Below are positions 6,444 through 15,289 of a stretch of 64,000 nucleotides of DNA, in pieces; position 1 is the first letter of the stretch; the number at the start of each line of letters is the position of its first letter. Under the pieces are notes generated by a model, which was not told the DNA's origin, did no database searches, and was given only the letters and a program-made list of their open reading frames with translations. This DNA comes from Flammeovirgaceae bacterium UBA5585. GTDB lineage: Bacteria; Bacteroidota; Bacteroidia; Cytophagales; Cyclobacteriaceae. The DNA lies in NCBI GenBank assembly GCA_002425185.1, contig DILT01000012.1, positions 186,001-250,000 on the forward strand, read 5' to 3'. The position numbers and the translations under genes are program-made.

Positions 6444-8261
6444 CTATTTAACCTGAATCTTCAACTTCTCACCGGTGGCCACACTAAAATCCTTCTTCTG
6501 ATTCCAATCCATAAGGTCTTTTATGGTAACACCATACTTTCGGGCAACACTATACAGCGTATCGGATGGTTTTACTTCATAGATCATAAACTCACCTTGC
6601 TTTTCGGTGTCCATAAGGCTTTTGGTCTGGACCGGATCTTGAAGCATTAATGTTTGACCGGGTTTTATACCGTCTTCCATCTTCAGCTGATTCCAGTTCA
6701 CAATATCCATAACCCCTAATCCATATCGTTTGGAAATGGCATAGAGGGTTTCACCGGCTACAACAATATGTTGGGTGGGCAGAGATTCAGGTTGAGCGAT
6801 CGCAACCGATTCATCAACCTTGGCGGGAGCTGTTTCGGCTGACCCAGGGACGGGGACCACGACATTGGCGATCACTTGTTCTTCCTCCCTTTTCTCAGGC
6901 TCAGGTGATACAACGGCAGGCCAAACCTCCGATTTGCTTATGGATGCCGTTGGGTTAACCGACCAACTAAAAAATTCACCAGTCTCTACCTCAACTGTAT
7001 TGGCGATAACCGGTTCAGCGCCCGCAGATTTGGGTGCGCCTGACAGCACCACCAGCGTGCCTGGCTTGAGCGATGAAGCCGGCAAACCCGGGTTTAACTT
7101 TGCCAATCTTTTTAACTGAATTCCGTATTGCTGACTAACTGACCAAAGCGTTTCATCGGATTGCTTTATTACATGTGAAGCTATCTGGGTTTTTGATTTC
7201 TTCCTTTTCAGATAATAATACTGACCCTCGACCAACGGATCGCTAATGGAAAGATCGTTGCACACCAGAAAAAAAGATAACCCTACTCCGGCTCGCTTGG
7301 TCAGTGTTACTGCATTCTCACCAGCTTGAGCCTTTATGGCGGGTATTCCATTTATTGTTTTCTTATCAGTGTGTGAAGCCAATGCTGGTTTGGCATCAAG
7401 TTTTTTATGTGGATCGTGTTTACCATGCCCGGTATTGATTTTTTCAACCGAAGCGTAAACCGGTTGTGCTTCACCTTTAACCGGTATGGATACAACATAA
7501 TTCCGGTCTCCGGGAATTGTTCCCTTGCGGGCCCATTTATTATACTCCAACAAAATCTCCTCCTCAACCGAAACTTCTTTAGCCAATGCTGCCAGTGACT
7601 TAGGGCTGCTGTTTTCGAAGGCAATAACCTTTATTTCACCGTGCCCTTTTACAGCGCCTTCAAATGCAATTTTATGGGCCAGAAATTTTTTTACATACCA
7701 ATAGGTCTGGCTGGTGATTTCCATATGTTTTGTACCACTCTCATAGTCCTTAACCGAGCGCTGTACACCACCGGCACCCATTTGATAAGCTTGTAAAGCA
7801 TATAGCCAATTGTTAAAAAAAGTATTATTCTTTTTTAGGTATTGCGCTGCCGCCCGGGTAGAGGAGACAATGTTCATCCGCTCATCAATTTCCTTATCAA
7901 CACGCAAACCCATCTCTGCTGCCGTAAAATCTTTGAACTGCCAAAAGCCTACGGCATTCGATACCGACACAGCATCGGGTATCAAGGCGCTTTCCTGAAT
8001 AACCAGGTATTTGAAGTCGTCTGGCAAGCGCTCTTCAGCAAATATTTTCTCGATAATGGGAAAATATGTTTTTGCCCGATCAACTTTTATATTGAAATAT
8101 TTAGGGTATTGGGTAAGGGCATCAACATCTTTTTGAATTTCTCTGCGGGCATCGTCACGGATGGTGAGTGTCATGCCCGCAAAGTTCATCTTATGGGGAA
8201 CTTCCGGAGTTTGAGCCAACACCACATGCAGAAGTAAACTAAAAATGGCTGTGAGTCGCAT
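6444..8261 (-). CDS. Membrane-bound lytic transglycosylase with LysM domains (MltD-like)
   Basis: A 605-residue protein that cleaves peptidoglycan between MurNAc and GlcNAc. The signal peptide ends at about residue 16. The SLT catalytic domain spans about 55-210, with the catalytic Glu in VIQESAL (E90), the NAVGFWQFK motif and AYQMGAGGV. A linker follows, then LysM motifs: one degenerate at about 360-410 and two clear ones at about 500-545 and 558-603 (HIVVAGETLYAISKRYG and YEVKPSDTLYSVARKYG). It lies 34 bases downstream of the O-methyltransferase gene in the same direction and is probably the last gene of a three-gene operon. Confidence 0.93.
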   Translation of the reverse strand: MRLTAIFSLLLHVVLAQTPEVPHKMNFAGMTLTIRDDARREIQKDVDALTQYPKYFNIKVDRAKTYFPIIEKIFAEERLPDDFKYLVIQESALIPDAVSVSNAVGFWQFKDFTAAEMGLRVDKEIDERMNIVSSTRAAAQYLKKNNTFFNNWLYALQAYQMGAGGVQRSVKDYESGTKHMEITSQTYWYVKKFLAHKIAFEGAVKGHGEIKVIAFENSSPKSLAALAKEVSVEEEILLEYNKWARKGTIPGDRNYVVSIPVKGEAQPVYASVEKINTGHGKHDPHKKLDAKPALASHTDKKTINGIPAIKAQAGENAVTLTKRAGVGLSFFLVCNDLSISDPLVEGQYYYLKRKKSKTQIASHVIKQSDETLWSVSQQYGIQLKRLAKLNPGLPASSLKPGTLVVLSGAPKSAGAEPVIANTVEVETGEFFSWSVNPTASISKSEVWPAVVSPEPEKREEEQVIANVVVPVPGSAETAPAKVDESVAIAQPESLPTQHIVVAGETLYAISKRYGLGVMDIVNWNQLKMEDGIKPGQTLMLQDPVQTKSLMDTEKQGEFMIYEVKPSDTLYSVARKYGVTIKDLMDWNQKKDFSVATGEKLKIQVK

Positions 8262-8295
8262 ACTGCTAAGGTTAAAAAATATTCAGCCTAAAAAA

Positions 8296-8937
8296 TCAAT
8301 CCTTCACTTTACGTGCAATCATAATGCCATCACGCACAGGCATCAGGATATTCTCAACCCGGGTATCGTTTTGGATTTTCTGATTGAAATCCATGATGGC
8401 CCGGGTGTCCTTATCTGGTTTTTCATCCAGCACCTTTCCACTCCACAACACGTTGTCAGCCAGGATGTAACCACCCAAAGGTACAAGATTGAATACTAAA
8501 TCGTAATAGCGGGCGTAGTTTTCTTTATCGGCATCAATAAAAACGAGATCGAAAGGACCTTTCAACTGTGGAATAATTTCCAAGGCATTGCCAATACGGT
8601 AGTCAACTTTATTCACCAGGCCTGCTTCGTTGAAATATTGCCGGACCCTTTCCTCCAGTTCCTCATTAATATCCAGGGTTATCAACTTTCCGTCCGGTGT
8701 AAGCCCCTCTGCCAGGCATACTGCTGAATAGCCTGTATAGGTGCCGATTTCCAGAATCGCTTTTGGCTGAAGCATACAGCTTACCATCGCCAACAACCTT
8801 CCCTGCAAATGCCCGGAAAGCATGCGTGGCATAAGTACCTGTGCGTGCGTGTCACGATTAATCCGCTTTAATAATTCACTTTCGGGTGAAGTGTGTTGCT
8901 CGGCATAGCCCAATAACCCGGCATTCAGTATATTCAT
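8296..8937 (-). CDS. SAM-dependent O-methyltransferase (class I, caffeoyl-CoA OMT-like)
   Basis: 213 residues with the SAM-binding loop LEIGTYTGYSAVCLAEGL, the acidic residue in TLDIN, the FIDADKENY motif and DNVLWSGKV, which define the O-methyltransferase family 3 of small bacterial enzymes (YrrM type). The substrate is unknown. The gene starts one base after the M16 peptidase stop, showing tight coupling. Length agrees with the family. Confidence 0.92.
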   Translation of the reverse strand: MNILNAGLLGYAEQHTSPESELLKRINRDTHAQVLMPRMLSGHLQGRLLAMVSCMLQPKAILEIGTYTGYSAVCLAEGLTPDGKLITLDINEELEERVRQYFNEAGLVNKVDYRIGNALEIIPQLKGPFDLVFIDADKENYARYYDLVFNLVPLGGYILADNVLWSGKVLDEKPDKDTRAIMDFNQKIQNDTRVENILMPVRDGIMIARKVKD

Positions 8938-8938
8938 T

Positions 8939-10171
8939 TTACTTGGGAATCATTGTTAAAAAACTTAAACCATCGGGGTCAAACATTTCCTCGGCAATGC
9001 GTCTCAGCGTTACTGAATCCGTTTCATTGATGATTTCAAAAACTTCATTCAGCGATGGCACACGGTTTAAATCAAGGGTTGATCGGCCCAGCAACATCAT
9101 CATGGTTTGATTGTTTTCTTCTGCCATGGCCATCTGTCCCTTCAATTGTTCTTTGGCGGCCTTTAACTGACGGCCATTGAGTTGTTTACTCCGAAACTTA
9201 TCCAACTCGTGTTGAACCAAGGTTATGCACCGCTCAAGTTTGTTAGGCTTTGTGCCAAAGAAAACAGCAAACATTCCGGTGTCCGTATAAGAAATGTAAT
9301 GCGCATCAATAGAATAAACATACCCATACCTTTCGCGCAATGCCATATTGAGACGTGAATTCATACCGGGACCTCCCAACATGTTCACCAGCAAATAAAA
9401 TGGAATCCTGTAGTTATGATGAACCGGGTATGCCGGACGACCAATCGCACATTTGGCCTGCTTAACCGGTCGTATCAGTTCTTTGTATTGTGGTTTGTAC
9501 TTTCCAGCCGGCTTTCTTTTTGCCGTTCGCTTTGAGGATTTTACGGTAAAATAGTTGCAAAAAATTTTCTCAACTTCCCATGGGGGTAAATTGCCCACAC
9601 AACTGAACACAATTCTTTTGGTATCCACACGCTGTTTAAAAAATCCTTTGAAGTCTGCACGCCTGAATGTAGACACAGTTTCCTGGCGGCCAAGGATGTT
9701 CATCCCCATCGGATGCTTGTCATAAATAACCGATTCGAATTCATCCTGTAAAGAGTCATCCGGATTGTCCAGGTACATGGCCATCTCCTGAAGAATAACG
9801 CCACGTTCTTTTTCTATTTCCGATTCGGGAAAAATTGAATGGAAGGTAATATCGGACAGCACATCAACTGCGCGTTCAAAATACTGGTCCCGGACTGAGG
9901 CAAAGAATACCACTTTTTCTTTGTCGGTATAGGCATTTAATTCGCCACCTACCGAGTCGATACTGCTGATAATCTGGTAAGATTTTCGTTTCCGGGTGCC
10001 TTTAAAGGCAAGGTGCTCCCAAAAGTGTGTTATGCCTTGTGTAGGTTCGTCTTCATCACGACTGCCCACATCCAGAAATACGCCACAATGAACTATTTGC
10101 GTATGTTCCACCTGTTTATAAACGAGGCGAATTCCATTACTTAATACAACACGATGCAGTTCTTCTTTCAT
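8939..10171 (-). CDS. M16-family zinc metallopeptidase (pitrilysin / processing-peptidase type)
   Basis: A 410-residue one-chain peptidase. The inverted zinc motif is HFWEH at 49-53 (H49, E52, H53; Trp replaces the common Leu), with a distal glutamate region EKERGVILQEM around residue 119-129. The C-terminal half has the inactive-domain motif MLGGPGMNSRLNMALRERYG. No signal peptide is visible, so it is likely cytoplasmic, as for the YmxG/PqqL-type Bacteroidota homologues. It heads the operon with the methyltransferase and the transglycosylase. Confidence 0.93.
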   Translation of the reverse strand: MKEELHRVVLSNGIRLVYKQVEHTQIVHCGVFLDVGSRDEDEPTQGITHFWEHLAFKGTRKRKSYQIISSIDSVGGELNAYTDKEKVVFFASVRDQYFERAVDVLSDITFHSIFPESEIEKERGVILQEMAMYLDNPDDSLQDEFESVIYDKHPMGMNILGRQETVSTFRRADFKGFFKQRVDTKRIVFSCVGNLPPWEVEKIFCNYFTVKSSKRTAKRKPAGKYKPQYKELIRPVKQAKCAIGRPAYPVHHNYRIPFYLLVNMLGGPGMNSRLNMALRERYGYVYSIDAHYISYTDTGMFAVFFGTKPNKLERCITLVQHELDKFRSKQLNGRQLKAAKEQLKGQMAMAEENNQTMMMLLGRSTLDLNRVPSLNEVFEIINETDSVTLRRIAEEMFDPDGLSFLTMIPK

Positions 10172-10320
10172 ACCGGGTGCTAAAATACCATGTAAACGAC
10201 TACCGTCCCAACTGCGAACATAGGTGACCGCTCACGGGCAAGCATTTGCGTTGAGTTTACTCATTTTAGTTAATTTGAAAAGATTGAAAATGGCATGTCA
10301 ATTGTAAATCAACTTGCACT

Positions 10321-10575
10321 ATGGAAACACAACGCGTAAAAACCTGCTTTACCATTACGTTTACCGATGAACAATTTAACCGGGCGAAAGAATATGTTGA
10401 AGACATGAAGCGCCATCCCAACCGGGTTTTCTGGCGGGGTAAAGAAGGCAAAACCGACCAGGAGCTTATTGTGGAGCAAATTGCCCACCGGATTTTGTCG
10501 GGCTTTTACAACGATGATCCGTATAATGCCGGACGTTACATTGTGCGCATGGAAGCCGGTATTAACGGCAATTGA
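10321..10575 (+). CDS. Conserved-looking small protein of unknown function
   Basis: An 84-residue soluble protein starting METQRVKTCFTITFTDEQF and ending RMEAGINGN, with a charged helical centre (DMKRHPNRVFWRGKEGKTDQ). No domain is recognised. The codon pattern is like that of neighbouring genes, and the frame fits the gap between the M16 gene (divergent) and the uridine phosphorylase gene (convergent, one-base gap). A 97-codon frame on the opposite strand overlaps it but has weaker coding character. Confidence 0.6.
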   Translation: METQRVKTCFTITFTDEQFNRAKEYVEDMKRHPNRVFWRGKEGKTDQELIVEQIAHRILSGFYNDDPYNAGRYIVRMEAGINGN

Positions 10576-10576
10576 A

Positions 10577-11440
10577 TCAGATTCGCTCCAGAACCTTTTC
10601 AATTAAGGCCTCCACAATTTTTTCAGGATCTTTCGCGAATTTGTTTTTCATGCGGTTGGCAATGATGGCATTAACACTCAGCATGTCGTGGCCCAATAAG
10701 CGGCCCATAGCATAATAGGCGGCCGTCTCCATCTCAAAATTCGTAAGCCAGAAGTCGCTGGTTTTATTGTGATAAAAATTTAGGTCATCCAACAGTTTAG
10801 GCATACGCGTAGTTGCCCTGACCTTTCTTCCCTGCGGGGCATAAAACCCGGGTGTTGTAATGGTGTTACCCCGTATCATGTCGTGAGCGATACGGTTAAA
10901 CAGTGTTTCAGACCCCTGAACAACATACGGCCGGAAAGGGATTTTTACCTTTTTCTGAATATCTGCAGCAATTGATTTTTCAAAAGTGGTGGCCGGTAAA
11001 TCGTAAAAGGTCATCAGGTTATCCAAACCAACGGCATAATCCGTAGCCAGGTGAGCACCCAGGGGAATATCCTCCTGCAATCCTCCTGAAGTTCCGATGC
11101 GGATTATTTTGAGTTTCTTCTTTCGTGATTTCGGCTCGCGGGTTTTCAAATCCATGTTTACCAGCGCGTCAATCTCCGTCATAAAAATTTCCACATTATC
11201 GGTTCCGATGCCGGTGCTGATCACGGTGATTTTCTTACCATTGAAATGACCCACGTGTGTAATAAACTCACGTTTGTTCATCTCAAACTCAACTTCATCG
11301 AAGTACTGGCTTACCTTATAAACCCGGCTGGGATCACCCACGGCAATAATGATATCCGAAACATGTTTGGGCAACAGGTTAAGATGGTAAACACTTCCAT
11401 CTTTATTCAGAATTAAATCGGTTTCAGATATTTTAGGCAT
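10577..11440 (-). CDS. udp: Uridine phosphorylase (nucleoside phosphorylase, PNP/UDP family)
   Basis: It cleaves uridine with phosphate to uracil and ribose-1-phosphate in pyrimidine salvage. The 287-residue protein shows the phosphate-binding GDPSR segment, ISTGIGTDNVEIFMTEI, the RIGTSGG motif and the nucleoside-binding NFEMETAAYYAMG near the C-terminus. It is slightly longer than the E. coli enzyme (253 residues), with a lysine-rich insert (EPKSRKKKLK) common in Bacteroidota. It begins three bases after the acyltransferase stop and is the last gene of the minus-strand run that starts with pyrF. Substrate specificity for uridine rather than purines is inferred from overall similarity. Confidence 0.88.
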   Translation of the reverse strand: MPKISETDLILNKDGSVYHLNLLPKHVSDIIIAVGDPSRVYKVSQYFDEVEFEMNKREFITHVGHFNGKKITVISTGIGTDNVEIFMTEIDALVNMDLKTREPKSRKKKLKIIRIGTSGGLQEDIPLGAHLATDYAVGLDNLMTFYDLPATTFEKSIAADIQKKVKIPFRPYVVQGSETLFNRIAHDMIRGNTITTPGFYAPQGRKVRATTRMPKLLDDLNFYHNKTSDFWLTNFEMETAAYYAMGRLLGHDMLSVNAIIANRMKNKFAKDPEKIVEALIEKVLERI

Positions 11441-11443
11441 ACG

Positions 11444-12082
11444 TTATTGCTTTATGGGTTGGGCAGGATTTCCAAATACAGTTTCACCATCTTTAACCGG
11501 AGCAATAACTACTGCACCCGCGCCTACCCGTGCACCTTTGCCAATAGTAACACCCGAAACAATCGTAACACCTGACCCGATAAACGCCTCAGGCTCTATA
11601 CGCACACCTGAATTAATAATGCTTCCCGAACCGATTTGCGCAAAATCTCCTAAGGATGCCTCTGCCCCGATAAGCGCACCGCATTGCAGGATACAATGAC
11701 TGCCCAATTTTGCTCCCACACCAATTTTAACACCTGAATCAATTAAATTACCATGACCCAGTTCCACATGGCTGGCCAGCAAGGCATCGCGGTGAATGGC
11801 ATTTACGGGCTGTACATGACGAACTTCGTTAAGCATTTTTACCAGGGTTTTCCGGAACCGGTTATCGTCAACGGCTACGAACGCTTCACATTTTTTTCCT
11901 ATTAACTTAAGAAACCCGTCATCATCCGTGTTGCCCAGCACCACAATTCCGTCAATTTCCTTTCCGTGACGCTGGTTATCGTCATCTAAAAATCCATACA
12001 CCACATTTCCGTTTACCTCAAAAATTTCCCGGGCTATCCGCCCCAGGTAGCTTGTGCCAAAAATTAGTACAGGATTATCCAT
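11444..12082 (-). CDS. PglD/NeuD-like hexapeptide-repeat acyltransferase
   Basis: 212 residues. The N-terminal 35 residues (LIFGTSYLGRIAREIFE...GFLDDD) form the Rossmann-like PglD_N domain. Residues 95-205 are a left-handed beta-helix of hexapeptide repeats (IGVGAKLGSHCIL, IGSGSIINSGVRI, IGKGARVGAGAVV), ending with the FGNPAQPI trimer-type tail. Such enzymes acetylate amino sugars or sialic acids with acetyl-CoA. It follows a membrane protein gene and precedes udp; a surface-polysaccharide role is inferred. Confidence 0.88.
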   Translation of the reverse strand: MDNPVLIFGTSYLGRIAREIFEVNGNVVYGFLDDDNQRHGKEIDGIVVLGNTDDDGFLKLIGKKCEAFVAVDDNRFRKTLVKMLNEVRHVQPVNAIHRDALLASHVELGHGNLIDSGVKIGVGAKLGSHCILQCGALIGAEASLGDFAQIGSGSIINSGVRIEPEAFIGSGVTIVSGVTIGKGARVGAGAVVIAPVKDGETVFGNPAQPIKQ

Positions 12083-12139
12083 AGTTTTTTTGCAAAAAAC
12101 AAATGTACCCTCATTACAACAGCCTCACAAGGACGAAAA

Positions 12140-13402
12140 TCAGTTGATCTTGAAAAGTTTTGCAAACCACCGATCAAGCGGTGAGTTGTACATAACCAGC
12201 ATAACAAAATAAGGGAAGAAACCGACACGGTACCTGGCATACGTACCAAAGTTTGGAGCAGAAAGCGTAAGAAATACACACAACATGGCGCAGTAAACCA
12301 GAATGGAGAATAACAGCAAGCGATCAGGCGAGGCTGTTAGTTTAGTTACATTTCTGAAGGCTAAAGCAGTAAGGAATATTAACAACAGGTTCTCCAAACT
12401 CACCACCAACTGAAAAACATTACTCGCTTCCCAAATAAAAGGCCGAAATAATCCCGAAATCAAAGCCCATGGCGCATGCAGCAGCATACTACCGATTTCA
12501 GGCTTCAGATTATTAAAATGAACCATCTTATCCGGATCAGATTTCTCATCGAAAGCCTCATAATTTTCTACCACCACTTCAAAAATTCGTTGCGGATAAA
12601 AATTGGGATGAACAAACGTAACCACAAAAATGAAAACCATCAGTAACACCACCAGCAAAACAAATTCGCGGTAAGCAGAAGCAGCCGAAGGCCGCATCCG
12701 GTTTTGCACAAACCATCGTGTTAACAAAGCCGACAACGCTACCGGTAAAAAAACTGCAGCATAGTAATACTTAAGGCTCCACAGAATCCACACACAAACC
12801 ACTGCCGTTGCCAGTTGTAACCAGGTAATTTTATGATTCTGCCAGACAATAAGAAACAAACCGGTCATTCCGTAGAGCACGGTCATGGCCACACTCTCCT
12901 TGATAATTCCGGCACTCCAGAACACACACGAAGGAAAAAACAAAAGCGCCACAACGGCAGATGTAGCAAACGCAGGAAAGTTCAGGCTTATTCGTTTCAC
13001 CAACCACCAGGCCGCAGCAAATGAAAAAAATGAAAAGTAAAGCGAGATGATCCAATACTTGTTGCCGGTAATGATTGAAAATAAACTCACCAGCTTAACG
13101 AAAAACAACGTTCTGTTCTCACCTGAAAAAGCCTGGTCCTTTTCAACCCATAAATAGCGGAAGTACTCAACCCAATCTGCCCTTCCTATGTCCGCTAACC
13201 GTATACTTTCCTGAAAAAATGAAAACGTATCACTATCCACATAGTAGCTGCTGTAAATCAGGCCCAATACAATACCCGAACCCAGTTTTATCAAAAGTGC
13301 CGGCCAGTAAAGTTTATCAAGAGATGATGTGTTATACTTAAACCACCACCAGGCTAACAGAAAGATAACAACACCATGAACACCACAGAGAATGATCGTC
13401 AT
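12140..13402 (-). CDS. Polytopic membrane protein (possible glycan polymerase/transferase-like)
   Basis: A 420-residue protein with about nine or ten predicted transmembrane segments, starting MTIILCGVHGVVIFLLAWWW. The ATG at 13402 overlaps the TGA of the upstream DUF2851 gene as ATGA, which decides the start over an upstream ATG at 13459. Large loops include residues YVDSDTFSFFQESIRLADI. The layout resembles Wzy/EpsG-like or DUF6044-type proteins, but no catalytic motif is certain. The next gene downstream is a sugar acyltransferase, which suits a role in surface glycans (inference). Confidence 0.75.
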   Translation of the reverse strand: MTIILCGVHGVVIFLLAWWWFKYNTSSLDKLYWPALLIKLGSGIVLGLIYSSYYVDSDTFSFFQESIRLADIGRADWVEYFRYLWVEKDQAFSGENRTLFFVKLVSLFSIITGNKYWIISLYFSFFSFAAAWWLVKRISLNFPAFATSAVVALLFFPSCVFWSAGIIKESVAMTVLYGMTGLFLIVWQNHKITWLQLATAVVCVWILWSLKYYYAAVFLPVALSALLTRWFVQNRMRPSAASAYREFVLLVVLLMVFIFVVTFVHPNFYPQRIFEVVVENYEAFDEKSDPDKMVHFNNLKPEIGSMLLHAPWALISGLFRPFIWEASNVFQLVVSLENLLLIFLTALAFRNVTKLTASPDRLLLFSILVYCAMLCVFLTLSAPNFGTYARYRVGFFPYFVMLVMYNSPLDRWFAKLFKIN

Positions 13403-14676
13403 ACGGGTTGTATTAATGAAGCGCCTACTGTACAGTCGAGGCATCTTCGCTTCATGCAATATGCATTGTACAGTTCAATAAGTGCTTGCGAATCGAACGA
13501 TGTTTTAGCGGTATAGCCTAACTCAGTCCATTGCCGGGTAATGGTATTTTTTTCAGCGGGTATTTGCTGTAGCCAATCCACAGCCCGATCCATATAAGCC
13601 TGGTCGTCATGTGTCAGTGCATAGGCAGCCAATAATGGTACAGCGGTGTTTACAATAAGATTTTGAATACTGGATCGCCCCAATACAGGAACGCTGCTGG
13701 TTAACTTGCCAAACTGGTAGTGTGTTTTCCAGTAATCCGATTGTTGAACAGTCAGCCAGGCAAATAAATCTTTATAGTCAATGGTGTTGACAATTGTGGA
13801 GAATATATTTTTTCGCTGGTGAATGACTGCCGCTAACTGGGCTACTCTCACCGTGGGGAAATTTGCAGGCCGCAAGCGCAAAAACCGCCATTGCGATTTA
13901 TGGAGCCGTTTGTTCTCCAGTCCATATTTTATTTCAAGCAGCTCAAACTCCCGAACCAATACCCGCGTGTATTCATCGGCTTTAACTTTTTCCAAAAAAC
14001 CAGCCTGACCAAAAAGTAAAGCCTCAACTTGGCGAGGTTGATCGACATGTTTCAATAAAATCTTGTACGGTAGAGATTCTGCTAATCGCAGGAATGAATC
14101 AGTATTGACTTTAAATCCAAAATTTTTACTGAGTAACTGATAGGCCGTTTCTTCCCAATCGCCCTGGTTGCGCTTCAACATTTCAATAACCACACCTGCT
14201 TTTATTTCCAATCGTTGTGTTAAAGCTTTATCCAGCATGGATAATTTTACCAGGTCACCAACTTTACGCCACGAAGATGAGCATGGTATACGATCCGTAC
14301 TCGTAAATAATTTTTTATAACGACTCCACAAGGCGGTATCAACTCTGTTTTTTAATTCCAATGTTGCCATTAGCGTGCTGTCTGATCGGCTAATGGGTTT
14401 ATCATTTTCCCACACTACATGAAGTATTACCTTTTCGTAGGCAGCATCATCGCTATGTTTATGATCGTTCCAACCGGAAGCCTTGATATGTATTTCCACA
14501 CTTCCGCGCCACTCAAGGTCGCCTATTTTTACTTTGGCCTCACTAAAATCCGGACCGGCATGAGTATTACGGATACCCGGATGCACTATTTGAATAGTTT
14601 CTCCTGCAGTGGTACATAAATCCTTCTTTGTGAAGTATTGAAATTGCCAGATATAGTGGAGAAAGGATTCGGTCAT
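13399..14676 (-). CDS. DUF2851 family protein
   Basis: A 425-residue soluble protein with the Bacteroidota DUF2851 signature: start MTESFLHYIWQFQYF, then HPGIRNTHAGPDFSEAKVKI, WRGSVEIHIKASGWNDHKH and VILHVVWEND. The family has no proven function. A cysteine pair CMKRRCLDC near the C-terminus stands out and could bind metal. It starts one base after the PIN toxin stop and overlaps the next gene by four bases, so it is translationally linked on both sides. Confidence 0.9.
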   Translation of the reverse strand: MTESFLHYIWQFQYFTKKDLCTTAGETIQIVHPGIRNTHAGPDFSEAKVKIGDLEWRGSVEIHIKASGWNDHKHSDDAAYEKVILHVVWENDKPISRSDSTLMATLELKNRVDTALWSRYKKLFTSTDRIPCSSSWRKVGDLVKLSMLDKALTQRLEIKAGVVIEMLKRNQGDWEETAYQLLSKNFGFKVNTDSFLRLAESLPYKILLKHVDQPRQVEALLFGQAGFLEKVKADEYTRVLVREFELLEIKYGLENKRLHKSQWRFLRLRPANFPTVRVAQLAAVIHQRKNIFSTIVNTIDYKDLFAWLTVQQSDYWKTHYQFGKLTSSVPVLGRSSIQNLIVNTAVPLLAAYALTHDDQAYMDRAVDWLQQIPAEKNTITRQWTELGYTAKTSFDSQALIELYNAYCMKRRCLDCTVGASLIQPV

Positions 14677-14677
14677 T

Positions 14678-15064
14678 TCAGTCTAAAAACTCTACAGTTA
14701 TTTCAGGCGTAACACGACTAAAATCCTTGTCTTGAGTTTTTATGCGCAGATTATAAGTAGAAGATATTACCGTTTGATAAGCATCATCAAAATCCAGTTT
14801 ATAATTGACAGCCATCTGAGCAATACCTGGATATTTTTTTATTGGCAAGGATAAAACCCCGATATTATTCCTGATATCCGACAAGAAGCGATTATAAGCA
14901 TCAAAATTTTTCGCTCGAAATAATATAACCCCGATAGTATGTAGGGAAAAATCTGAAATAAAGACTTTGTGCTTTGGGTTAACTAAAAATTCTTTACACA
15001 AAGCACTATTCCTTTGACCAAGTAGAATCTCTAAAAAAACGTTGGTATCCGCAAGATATTTCAT
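14678..15064 (-). CDS. PIN-domain toxin (VapC-like)
   Basis: 128 residues beginning MKYLADTNVFLEILLG, the first PIN acidic site (ADTN). The later acidic pair is in KLDFDDAYQ and the last in TQDKDF. The second canonical acidic position is not obvious: the region reads FISDFSLHTIGVILFR, as in one PIN subfamily. PIN toxins are ribonucleases. The start at 15064 is chosen because it makes an ATGA overlap with the antitoxin stop; an ATG six bases upstream is possible. Confidence 0.85.
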   Translation of the reverse strand: MKYLADTNVFLEILLGQRNSALCKEFLVNPKHKVFISDFSLHTIGVILFRAKNFDAYNRFLSDIRNNIGVLSLPIKKYPGIAQMAVNYKLDFDDAYQTVISSTYNLRIKTQDKDFSRVTPEITVEFLD

Positions 15065-15273
15065 CGCCACTCATTAGCTTCGTGTTGCAAATCAACCGCG
15101 GTTCTGTTATTCTTTAAGGAATTTTCCCAATCAAATGAAAATCCGTTTTGTTTTTTCTCTGCTTTACTGCTTTGGCGAATCAAGTTTTCAGCCAGATCAA
15201 TAATCTGGCGCTGAATCTTCTTGGGGAGTGACTCGAACCGATTTAAAAATGTAGCTACATCCATAAATTTCAA
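15061..15273 (-). CDS. DUF2281-like antitoxin for the PIN toxin
   Basis: A 70-residue charged protein (MKFMDVATFLNRFESLPKK...) resembling the DUF2281 antitoxin group: an N-terminal helix typical of dimerising antitoxins, then a C-terminal FSFDWENSLKN segment likely to fill the toxin active site. It overlaps the toxin gene by four bases. It starts 16 bases after the pyrF stop, with little room for a separate promoter, though one inside the pyrF 3' end is possible. Confidence 0.8.
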   Translation of the reverse strand: MKFMDVATFLNRFESLPKKIQRQIIDLAENLIRQSSKAEKKQNGFSFDWENSLKNNRTAVDLQHEANEWR

Positions 15274-15289
15274 TATGAACTTAACAAAT

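Noticed and set aside
10309..10602. 97-codon minus-strand frame opposite the 84-residue gene
   Set aside because: The plus-strand frame has better codon pattern and fits the gap; this one runs into the udp end.
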